9,717 bases of DNA from CAZBZG01 sp964496245 (GTDB lineage Bacteria > Planctomycetota > SZUA-567). The position numbers were made by a program, and so were the translations under genes. The stretch spans positions 1-9,717 of the forward strand of contig CAZBZG010000185.1 of assembly GCA_964496245.1 (NCBI GenBank), read 5' to 3'. The notes beneath the pieces are model-generated. The model ran no database searches and was not told the DNA's origin. It worked only from the letters and a program-made list of their open reading frames with translations. This document shows, one piece after another, positions 1 to 5,384 of the stretch. Each line of letters begins with the position of its first letter. Position 1 is the stretch's first letter.

Positions 1-21
1 GGGCGGATTCCCTGAGGCGCT

Positions 22-43
22 GCACAGGCAGGAGTGCCTGTGC
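22..43. repeat. Perfect 9-bp inverted repeat with 4-nt loop
   Basis: The arms GCACAGGCA (22-30) and TGCCTGTGC (35-43) are exact reverse complements around the loop GGAG. Neither strand has a T-run after the stem, so it does not look like a rho-independent terminator. It lies about 70 bp upstream of the STAS gene and far from its ribosome binding site. It could be one copy of a dispersed palindromic intergenic element, but only one copy is present in this window, so that is inference. Confidence 0.6.
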
Positions 44-115
44 TACATACCGCTCCTACCGAGTGGTACCCGCAATTGAAACAGGCCCACGAATGGGTCG
101 TGCCGGAGGGAATGC

Positions 116-433
116 ATGTCCGACCCCACCAAGTTCCAGATCAAAGGCCCGACCCTGATCGTGATCGCACCCTTTGAGCTGGACGATCGGCAGGCCGAGG
201 AAGAAGGGTTTCTGCAGGCCGTCGATCGCCTTCTCGACCAGCGCAGCAAGGCCCTCACCATCGACCTCGTGCACGCCGGGAGTCTCTCCAGCACAGCCAT
301 CGCCCTGACCATCGCTGCGCATCGCAAGGCCGGTGCCAAGGGCAAGTCGCTCTCCCTGCGCGTGGCCAAGCGGAATGCCATGGCCGTACGCGTGAGCGGA
401 CTCACCAAGCTGTTGGACGTTGAACTGATCTGA
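116..433 (+). CDS. STAS-domain protein (anti-sigma factor antagonist-like)
   Basis: This 105-aa protein has the length and layout of a single STAS domain, the SpoIIAA/RsbV-type fold used as a phosphorylation switch in partner-switching regulation. The core strand LTIDLVHAG (residues 48-55) is followed by LSSTAIAL (57-64), which aligns with the family's I-D-S-S-G-L helix start. The usual Asp is replaced by Ser58, and Ser59 or Thr60 sits at the phospho-acceptor position. The C-terminal VSGLTKLLDV (93-102) matches the family's conserved 'sGLdrlldv' ending. GGAGGG lies 5 nt before the ATG and supports this start. The gene is convergent with the pilin at 475-1011, with only 41 bp between the stops. 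No anti-sigma kinase (RsbW type) or PP2C phosphatase is visible nearby, so the partner is unknown. The family call is by eye and the regulatory role is inference. Confidence 0.7.
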   Translation: MSDPTKFQIKGPTLIVIAPFELDDRQAEEEGFLQAVDRLLDQRSKALTIDLVHAGSLSSTAIALTIAAHRKAGAKGKSLSLRVAKRNAMAVRVSGLTKLLDVELI

Positions 434-474
434 TCGCCGCCGTTTTCCCAGGCTTTCCGGAGTGCCCCCTCGGC

Positions 475-1011
475 TTACGGGGTGGTCCAGCCTGCCGTTG
501 CGATCGATCCGCCCGACCCCGCCGTGCCCAGGTCGCTCATGTACACCGTGCCGTCGCTGCCCACGTAGTAGGCGTTGACGCCGGTCTTGGTGTAGATGCA
601 GGGGTCTGCGTACAGCCCGTAGTCGTACACCCAGTTCGTCACGTTGGCGCTATCCTGGAAGTAGTAGCCCTGATACCCGGTCGCCGGGCCCGTAGCCTGT
701 GCAAAGGGCGCCGGGATCAACGTCAACCCCGTGCCGTCGGTCTTGGTATGCGCACTCGGACCGCCCAGATTGATGAAGTTCGGGCAGTACGAGTGGCCCG
801 GCAGTCCATTGTTTGGACCGTAGTTGGTCCGCTTGTAGGCCACCTGCCCGGCCGCATAGCGCCGCAGAGCCCCGATGGCATTGGCCTCGTTGGCCTGCAT
901 CCGGCTCTCGAGCAGGTTGGGGATCGCGATGGCCGCCACAATGGCGATGATGGCGACCACGATCATCAGTTCGATCAAGGTAAAACCGGTGCGTCCAGAC
1001 CCCGTGCGCAT
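475..1011 (-). CDS. Type IV pilin / pseudopilin-like protein (downstream paralogue)
   Basis: This is a 178-aa prepilin. The class III leader MRTGSGRTG ends at Gly9, and cleavage before Phe10 leaves mature FTLIELMIVVAIIAIVAA with the essential Glu at +5 (Glu14). The N-terminal hydrophobic helix spans about residues 11-30. The globular part ends in NWVYDYGLYADPCIY (126-140) and GSDGTVYMSDLGTAGSGG (151-168), both shared with the neighbouring pilin at 1139-1669. It has two cysteines (Cys76, Cys138) where the neighbour has one, so a disulfide is possible here only. The open frame extends upstream to 1197. I chose the ATG at 1011 because it gives a correct short leader and has AGGAG/GGGGGAG just upstream, whereas the longer form would put 62 nonsense residues before the cleavage site. 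No pilus or type II secretion assembly gene is present nearby. Whether it is a type IV pilin or a secretion pseudopilin cannot be decided from sequence alone. Confidence 0.9.
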   Translation of the reverse strand: MRTGSGRTGFTLIELMIVVAIIAIVAAIAIPNLLESRMQANEANAIGALRRYAAGQVAYKRTNYGPNNGLPGHSYCPNFINLGGPSAHTKTDGTGLTLIPAPFAQATGPATGYQGYYFQDSANVTNWVYDYGLYADPCIYTKTGVNAYYVGSDGTVYMSDLGTAGSGGSIATAGWTTP

Positions 1012-1071
1012 TGCTCCCCCTCTCCTAAGCTGCCCTTGGCGGTGTGCCGCCGGATTGGATGTCGCCCCCCC

Positions 1072-1106
1072 AAAAAAGCGAGGCGGCCGGGCAACCGGCC
1101 GCCTCG
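1072..1106 (-). terminator. Rho-independent terminator between the two pilin genes
   Basis: On the minus strand a perfect 12-bp GC-rich stem is formed by CGAGGCGGCCGG (1106-1095) and its complement (1090-1079), closed by the 4-nt loop TTGC. After one C comes a run of six T (1077-1072). It begins 32 bp past the stop codon of the pilin at 1139-1669 and lies before the pilin at 475-1011. It should end or attenuate transcription of the first pilin, limiting the second to read-through or to its own promoter. Confidence 0.9.
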
Positions 1107-1138
1107 CACACAGCATTCGGCACAGACCATGCATCCGG

Positions 1139-1669
1139 TCAAGGCGTGGTCCAGGCTGCCGTCGCGGCACTGCCGCCGCTGCCCGCGGTTCCGACATCGC
1201 TCATGTAGACCGTGCCATCGCTTCCGATGTAGTAGGAGTTGATGCCGGTCTTGTTGTAGATGCACGGATCCGCGTACAGGCCGTAGTCGTAGACCCAGTT
1301 CGTGATGTTGGCATTGTCAGCGAAGTAGTAGCCCTGATAGCCCGTGGTCGTTGTCGTGGCATCCGCGAACGCCGGGTTGATCAGCGTGAGCGGCGTGCCC
1401 GAGGAGTTCGTGTAGGCCGAGCCCGCGGAGTTGTTGCCCAGGTTCATGAACGCGGGGGCATACTGCTTGGGCGTAAGGCTGTTCTGCGCGGCGTAGTTGG
1501 CCTTCTTGAACTGGCTCTGGGCTGTGGAGTAGTTCTTGAGCGCGCCAACAGCATTCGACTCATTGGCCTGCATGCGGCTTTCCAGCAGGTTGGGAATGGC
1601 GATCGCCGCGATGATGGCGATGATCGCAACCACAATCATGAGTTCGATCAGCGTGAAACCTTTTTTCAT
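1139..1669 (-). CDS. Type IV pilin / pseudopilin-like protein (upstream paralogue)
   Basis: This is a 176-aa prepilin with the minimal leader MKKG, cleavage before Phe5 and Glu at +5 of the mature protein (Glu9). The hydrophobic assembly helix spans about residues 6-25, followed by PNLLESRMQANESNA (26-40), typical of the amphipathic continuation. The C-terminal half carries GYQGYYFADNANITNWVYDY (110-129), DPCIY with the only cysteine (Cys136), and GSDGTVYMSDVGTAGSGG (149-166). It aligns along almost its whole length with the pilin at 475-1011, so the pair arose by tandem duplication. AAAAGGAG (minus strand of 1676-1683) lies 6 nt before the ATG, a better ribosome site than its paralogue has. 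It is the first gene after the upstream control region and is followed by a strong terminator, which suggests it is the more abundant subunit (inference). The GspG/PilA-type call rests on the N-terminus, and the C-terminal domain is not assigned to a named family. Confidence 0.92.
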   Translation of the reverse strand: MKKGFTLIELMIVVAIIAIIAAIAIPNLLESRMQANESNAVGALKNYSTAQSQFKKANYAAQNSLTPKQYAPAFMNLGNNSAGSAYTNSSGTPLTLINPAFADATTTTTGYQGYYFADNANITNWVYDYGLYADPCIYNKTGINSYYIGSDGTVYMSDVGTAGSGGSAATAAWTTP

Positions 1670-1675
1670 CGTATT

Positions 1676-1683
1676 CTCCTTTT
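1676..1683 (-). promoter_or_regulatory. Strong ribosome binding site of upstream pilin
   Basis: The minus strand reads AAAAGGAG, ending 6 nt before the ATG at 1669. It fixes the short-leader start of the prepilin and implies efficient translation. Confidence 0.8.
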
Positions 1684-1835
1684 CAGACGTCAGACTTTTC
1701 GTGTGTCCCGTAGACGGTCAACTCCACAACATGGTGCGCTTCGTCTCTCCCCAGTCACGGCCCTCCTTTCCGCCTCAGCTTCCAATTCTTTGTCCATATC
1801 TCCATTGGATTTCCTGCGTTCGCGCTGATCCATGA

Positions 1836-1851
1836 TACAATGCCCATGCCA
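1836..1851 (-). promoter_or_regulatory. Candidate sigma-54-type promoter for the pilin genes
   Basis: The minus strand reads TGGCATGGGCATTGTA. The sigma-54 consensus is TGGCACG-N4-TTGC, so the -24 element matches except for one base (TGGCATG), the spacing is exact, and the -12 element is TTGT instead of TTGC. Known pilin genes (pilA of Pseudomonas, Myxococcus, Geobacter) are often sigma-54 dependent. Transcription would start near 1824 and leave a leader of about 155 nt. The change in the normally near-invariant -12 GC lowers confidence. A sigma-70 reading (TATCAT just downstream as -10) lacks a recognisable -35 at the right spacing. Confidence 0.35.
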
Positions 1852-1942
1852 GGTCGCCCTGCATGCAAGGAAACAGCCCAACTCGCCGTTTTGCAATCAG
1901 TTGCACGTTATGTTACACTCAGTCGTACTGGAAACATCTTCG

Positions 1943-1969
1943 CGAGACTGACAAGAATTGTCACTCTCG
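1943..1969. promoter_or_regulatory. Dyad-symmetric site, possible activator binding site
   Basis: The core TGACAA-GAA-TTGTCA (1949-1963) is a perfect 6-bp inverted repeat around 3 nt. After one unpaired base on each side the symmetry continues with CGAGA (1943-1947) and TCTCG (1965-1969). It has no T-run and sits in gene-free DNA about 130 bp upstream of the transcription start implied by the candidate sigma-54 promoter at 1836-1851. That is the usual distance for an enhancer-binding activator. Which protein binds is unknown. Confidence 0.45.
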
Positions 1970-2068
1970 GTGACGCTGCAGGGCAACGCCGCAGGTCCGC
2001 CCGGGACCTCCGAACGCCCAGCCCCCATCCGCCCAGCGGTTCCCGTCGGCGTCCTCTGCCGTTCATCG

Positions 2069-2101
2069 AAAAACGCCACGCCCCCGCAGAGGGGCGTGGC
2101 G
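2069..2101 (-). terminator. Rho-independent terminator of the sugar operon
   Basis: On the minus strand an 11-bp perfect stem is formed by CGCCACGCCCC (2101-2091) and its complement (2084-2074), with a 6-nt loop. The stem is followed directly by five T (2073-2069). It starts 23 bp beyond the stop of the isomerase gene at 2125, so it ends the 4355-to-2125 operon. Confidence 0.9.
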
Positions 2102-2124
2102 CTCGGCAGACTCTGGCAGATCGC

Positions 2125-3117
2125 CTATTTGTCGAACTGCGCGTCAAACGCAAGTTCGCTCGGCGCGAAATCCACGTCCCGCACGAACTCGCACGCTTCG
2201 CGCGCCCCGTGCTCGCGGTCCATGCCGCTGTCCTCCCACTCCACGGAGAGAGGCCCCTTGTACCGGATAATGTTCAGCGTACGGATGATCTCCTCGAAGT
2301 CCACGTCTCCGTGTCCGAGGCTCCGAAAGTCCCAACCCCGCCGCGGATCCCCGAAGTCGAGGTGGCTCGAGAGAATTCCACTCTCCCCGTCCAGCGTCAC
2401 GGCCGCATCCTTCATGTGCACGTGGTAGATGCGCTTGGGAAACCGCTTGAGGAACCGCACCGGGTCCACGCCCTGCCATTCGAGATGCGACGGGTCGAAG
2501 TTGAAGCCGAACGCGGCGTGGTTCTTGACCGCCTCCAGCGCGCGCCCGGCGGTCACGAGATCGAACGCGATCTCGGTCGGATGCACCTCGAGCGCGAACC
2601 GCACGCGGTTCTGCTTGAACACGTCCAGGATCGGCTTCCATTGCTTGGCAAAGGTCGCGAACCCCTTGTCGATGTCCTTCTGCTCGACCGGTGGAAACGC
2701 GTAAAGCATGTGCCAGATGGGGCTGCCGGTGAAGCCGTTTACCACCTTGACCCCCATGTGTTTGGCGGCCTTGGCGCACTTCTTCATGGTTTCGACCGCC
2801 CACTTGCGCTTGGCTTCGGCCTTGCCGTGTGTCTTCTTGGGTGCGAAGGCGTCGCTCCGATGATCGTCGTTCGGGTCGCTGACGAGTTGCCCGGCCAGGT
2901 GATGGCTGATGGCCCAGCAACCCAGGCCGTACTTCTTGAGGAGTTTCCGCTTGTCGTCGCAGTACTTCTTGCTCGCCGCCGCCTTGTCCACCTCCAAGTG
3001 GTCCCCCCAGCAGCAGAGTTCGAGGCCGTCGTATCCGAAATCCGCCGCCATCTCGCACATCTTCTCGATGGGCAAATCAGCCCATTGTCCCGTGAAGAGC
3101 GTTACCTTGCGTGCCAT
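2125..3117 (-). CDS. Sugar phosphate isomerase/epimerase (xylose isomerase-like TIM barrel)
   Basis: This 330-aa protein belongs to the AP_endonuc_2/xylose-isomerase-like TIM-barrel family (PF01261). These are cytoplasmic, usually divalent-metal-dependent enzymes that interconvert sugars, inositols or related compounds. Barrel and metal-site motifs in order: FGYDGLELCCWGDHLEVD (27-44), ALEVHPTE (175-182, candidate ligand Glu177), FGFNFDPSHLEWQG (203-216, Asp208 and His211), YHVHMKD (231-237, His234), LGHGDVDF (267-274) and LSVEWED (290-296, Glu293). No signal peptide is visible. AAGGAG lies 7 nt before the ATG at 3117. The gene is 47 bp downstream of the Gfo/Idh/MocA oxidoreductase and shares its transcript. 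That pairing is common and suggests that one enzyme makes the keto-sugar the other acts on. The frame stays open upstream to 4011, but that part is a shadow of the oxidoreductase. The exact substrate cannot be read from the sequence. Confidence 0.92.
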   Translation of the reverse strand: MARKVTLFTGQWADLPIEKMCEMAADFGYDGLELCCWGDHLEVDKAAASKKYCDDKRKLLKKYGLGCWAISHHLAGQLVSDPNDDHRSDAFAPKKTHGKAEAKRKWAVETMKKCAKAAKHMGVKVVNGFTGSPIWHMLYAFPPVEQKDIDKGFATFAKQWKPILDVFKQNRVRFALEVHPTEIAFDLVTAGRALEAVKNHAAFGFNFDPSHLEWQGVDPVRFLKRFPKRIYHVHMKDAAVTLDGESGILSSHLDFGDPRRGWDFRSLGHGDVDFEEIIRTLNIIRYKGPLSVEWEDSGMDREHGAREACEFVRDVDFAPSELAFDAQFDK

Positions 3118-3164
3118 GATCGCACTCCTTGGAACCGTGCCCGCGCGGGGCAGAAAACGAATCC

Positions 3165-4355
3165 CTACTTCGGGAACTTGACCCACTTGGCGCCGCGCCT
3201 GCCGCTCTTGACGACCGCCTCGATGAACTGCATGCCCCGGATCCCGTCGTCCACCGTGGGGAAGTCGAGGGCCAACGGATCGGGCTTGATGCCCGCGATG
3301 CGGCAGCGGATCGTCTCGACCGCGTTCCTGTAGATGTTGGCGAACGCCTCGAGAAAGGCCTCGGGATGGCCGAACGGAAGCCGCGTGCACCGGGCGGCCG
3401 CGGGGCTTTTCTCGCCGATATAGTCGTTGCCGCGCCGCCAGACCTCCACCGGCCCGTCCGGCTGTTTGACATAGAGATAGTTCGGATGCTCCTGGTGCCA
3501 TTCGATGGCGCGCTTGTCGCCGTAGACCCAGATGGCGAGGCCGTTCTCCTCGCCGATCGAGATTTGGCTCGCGAAGAGCAGGCCCTTGACGCCCTTCTGC
3601 CAGTGGATGAGGCAGTTGCCGTCGTCGTCGAGCCGGCGCCCCTTCACAAAGGTATTCAGGTCCGCGCAGACCTCGAGCATCTTGAGGCCCGTGACGTATT
3701 CGGCGAGGTTCTCGGCGTGGGTGCCGATGTCGCCCATGCAGCCTGCCGCGCCGGCCTGCTTGGGGTCGGTGCGCCAGCCCGCCTGCATGTTCCGCGTCTT
3801 CTCGAGGGCCGTGCTCAGCCACCCCTGGGGATACTGTACCTTGATCTTGCGCAAGGACCCCAGATCGCCGTCGCGCACCATATCGCGCGCCAGCTTGACC
3901 ATCGGATAGCCGGTATAGTTGTGGGTCAGGGCAAAGACCCGACGCGATTTCTTTACGATCTTCTTGAGCGCCTTGGCCTCCCGCACGTCCATGGTCATGG
4001 GCTTCTCGCACACCACGTGGAAGCCGGCCTCCAGGAAAGCCTTGGCGATCGGGAAGTGGTAGTTGTTGGGCACGCAGATGGAGACGAAATCGATCCGTTC
4101 GTCATCCGGGAGCGCCAGTTCCTTCTCGATCATCTCCTCGTAGTCGCGGTAGGCCCGCTTGGAGTCGATGTACTGCTCCCGTCCCATCTCCTTGGATTTT
4201 CGCGGGTTGATATCGAAGGCGCCGGCTACGAGTTCTACCTGCCCGTCCATGCGGGCGGCCTTGCGGTGGACGTCCCCGATGAACGCGCCGGGTCCGCCTC
4301 CCACCATGCCCCATCTCAGCTTGCGCGACAGCACTTCCGCATTTTTCTTCGCCAT
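3165..4355 (-). CDS. Gfo/Idh/MocA-family NAD(P)-dependent oxidoreductase
   Basis: This 396-aa protein has the usual length for a Gfo/Idh/MocA dehydrogenase. The N-terminal Rossmann fold begins with LRWGMVGGGPGAFIGDVH (13-30), whose GGGPGAFIG is the dinucleotide-binding loop. VSICVPNNYHFPIAKAFLEAG (91-111) and the hallmark CEKPMT (116-121, catalytic Lys118) follow. In the C-terminal domain MGDIGTHAENL (207-217) supplies the conserved Asp209 and His213, and GWRTDPKQAGAAGCMGD (193-209) matches the substrate-loop region. No Tat or Sec signal is visible, unlike many planctomycete relatives, so it should be cytoplasmic. GGGAG lies 8 nt before the ATG at 4355. It is the first gene of a two-gene operon with the isomerase at 2125-3117. 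The family oxidises or reduces sugars, inositols and their derivatives, and the substrate here is not identifiable. Confidence 0.93.
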   Translation of the reverse strand: MAKKNAEVLSRKLRWGMVGGGPGAFIGDVHRKAARMDGQVELVAGAFDINPRKSKEMGREQYIDSKRAYRDYEEMIEKELALPDDERIDFVSICVPNNYHFPIAKAFLEAGFHVVCEKPMTMDVREAKALKKIVKKSRRVFALTHNYTGYPMVKLARDMVRDGDLGSLRKIKVQYPQGWLSTALEKTRNMQAGWRTDPKQAGAAGCMGDIGTHAENLAEYVTGLKMLEVCADLNTFVKGRRLDDDGNCLIHWQKGVKGLLFASQISIGEENGLAIWVYGDKRAIEWHQEHPNYLYVKQPDGPVEVWRRGNDYIGEKSPAAARCTRLPFGHPEAFLEAFANIYRNAVETIRCRIAGIKPDPLALDFPTVDDGIRGMQFIEAVVKSGRRGAKWVKFPK

Positions 4356-4401
4356 GATTCAATCTCCCGCTGTACAACACCTTCCACCCGTCGGACCACG
4401 A

Positions 4402-4415
4402 GCCCGCAGGCGGGC
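4402..4415. repeat. Small GC-rich inverted repeat in the oxidoreductase leader
   Basis: GCCCGC and GCGGGC are inverted around AG, about 50 bp upstream of the ATG at 4355 and downstream of the candidate promoter. It could form a leader hairpin. In GC-rich DNA a 6-bp stem may be chance. Confidence 0.3.
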
Positions 4416-4430
4416 CCGCGCAAAGTGTTT

Positions 4431-4459
4431 GGTTTAGTGTGGGTTGAGGGAACTGTCAA
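4431..4459 (-). promoter_or_regulatory. Candidate sigma-70-type promoter of the sugar operon
   Basis: The minus strand has a perfect -35 box TTGACA (4459-4454). Exactly 17 bp later comes TAAACC (4436-4431), a weak -10 matching three of six consensus bases. It lies in the intergenic gap about 75 bp upstream of the oxidoreductase start and points the right way. The -35 is convincing and the -10 is not. Confidence 0.45.
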
Positions 4460-4536
4460 GGGCGAAAACCAGAATCCGCCACAGCTTTGGATAGCGTTGC
4501 AGGGGCGGGGAGCGTCATCCGCCGCGGCACCCGAGA

Positions 4537-5367
4537 TCAGGGCGCATGCACGATCACAGCCGCGAACCCGGCCGCCGCGAGGCGGCGACACTGTTGTTCG
4601 GCAGCCTGGTGCGATGAGAACGCGCCCACCTGCACGACATGCAGCGTCCGGCCGTCACGGATTCGCTTGTGCACGAAACAGTCCTGGCCCGTGCGCTCGA
4701 TCCGTTCCTGCAACCGCACAGCCTTCCCCCGGTCCGCAAAGGCGCCCGCCTGCACGACGTAGCGGGCCCCCGTAGTCGTGCCCGTCTCCAAGGCCGTCGT
4801 ATATGGACTGTCCGCATGGCGCGCGCGCAGGGTGCGCACGAGTGCGCTGGCATCCTTGCCCTGGCGCGTGCGGCAGCGGATCAGAGCCGCCAGGATCTGC
4901 GCCTCGTCCATACGCTGCGGGTACTGCCGGCGCAGCCGCTCGTATCGGGTCTCCGCCTCAGCGTACCGGTGCTGCCGCAGGGCCAGACGCGCCAGTCCCT
5001 CGAGCGCCCGCGCCCGCACCGCGTCCGCGCGCGCCTCCTGGTGCGCCCGCTCCAGAAGCGCGCGGGCCTTTGCGGCCTGGCCCAGTTCGAGCCGGCTGAG
5101 TCCTTCCCAGCATTGCGCCTCTGCGCCGCGGTCTCCGGACTGCCTGGCGGCCTCTCGGAAGAGCTCCGCGGCCGCACGCCATCGTCCTTCCACGTACGCG
5201 GCCGACGCCCGATCGAAGAGCGCGGCCGCAGCCCCGGGATCTGGCCGCCCGCATCCGACCAGGAGCCCGGCCAGGCCTGCAGCGGCGAGACCCAACCATA
5301 GGCCGCCCCCACCTCGCGGCGCGATCGGCCCGGCCCGTTTCGCAAGGCAGCCAGCGCGTCTGTCCAT
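4537..5367 (-). CDS. TPR-repeat lipoprotein with C-terminal SPOR domain
   Basis: This 276-aa protein starts with basic residues (MDRRAGCLAKRAG) followed by a hydrophobic segment LWLGLAAAGLAGLLVGC (23-39). LVGC is a lipobox, so Cys39 is the likely lipidation site. Residues about 45-165 form helical TPR-like repeats (LFDRASAAYVEGRWRAAAEL, RALLERAHQEARADAVRARA, YAEAETRYERLRRQYP). After a short linker, residues 203-275 form a SPOR domain with its two typical half repeats, YVVQAGAFADRGKAVRLQER and HVVQVGAFSSHQAAEQQCRR. SPOR domains generally bind denuded peptidoglycan glycan strands, so it probably acts on the periplasmic side. The start at 5367 lies 17 bp past the stop of the HEAT-repeat gene, indicating one operon. 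The frame extends upstream to 5622, but that overlaps the neighbour and has no signal sequence. No clear terminator follows at 4537. Confidence 0.85.
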   Translation of the reverse strand: MDRRAGCLAKRAGPIAPRGGGGLWLGLAAAGLAGLLVGCGRPDPGAAAALFDRASAAYVEGRWRAAAELFREAARQSGDRGAEAQCWEGLSRLELGQAAKARALLERAHQEARADAVRARALEGLARLALRQHRYAEAETRYERLRRQYPQRMDEAQILAALIRCRTRQGKDASALVRTLRARHADSPYTTALETGTTTGARYVVQAGAFADRGKAVRLQERIERTGQDCFVHKRIRDGRTLHVVQVGAFSSHQAAEQQCRRLAAAGFAAVIVHAP

Positions 5368-5384
5368 GCTCCGCGGCTCTCCGC

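Larger units (their letters stand above)
1670..2124. other. 455-bp gene-free control region
   Basis: This stretch separates the pilin pair from the sugar operon. From right to left it holds the terminator of the isomerase gene (2069-2101), the dyad at 1943-1969, the sigma-54-like promoter candidate (1836-1851), a leader of about 155 nt and the pilin ribosome site. It is less GC-rich by eye between about 1880 and 1970 than the flanking genes. Small open frames here (for example minus strand 1690-1833, ATG at 1833) lack a ribosome site and resemble nothing I recognise. Confidence 0.7.

Noticed and set aside
1012..1197. 62-residue N-terminal extension of the downstream pilin
   Set aside because: It would run through the terminator hairpin and bury the prepilin cleavage site. 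The ATG at 1011 has a ribosome site and a correct leader.
1690..1896. Small minus-strand frame (68 codons, TTG start, or ATG at 1833) in the pilin leader
   Set aside because: It has no ribosome site at either start and no recognisable protein features, and it would sit across the promoter and leader.
1911..1920. Plus-strand promoter-like pair (TTGCAA ... TACACT) near 1890-1920
   Set aside because: No plus-strand gene follows it. The next 2 kb on that strand is antisense to the sugar operon.
3138..3152. TGCCC/GGGCA hairpin between the oxidoreductase and isomerase genes
   Set aside because: It is only a 5-bp stem with no T-run, it lies within a 47-bp operon gap, and it is likely chance in GC-rich DNA.
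1840..3333. Long plus-strand open frame (497 codons) across the isomerase gene
   Set aside because: It is antisense to a well-conserved TIM-barrel enzyme and has His/Arg/Pro/Val-rich composition typical of GC-rich shadow frames. It shows no recognisable domain.
3129..4775. Plus-strand open frame of 548 codons opposite the oxidoreductase
   Set aside because: It is a shadow of the Gfo/Idh/MocA gene, crosses two unrelated genes and an intergenic promoter, and has no family resemblance.
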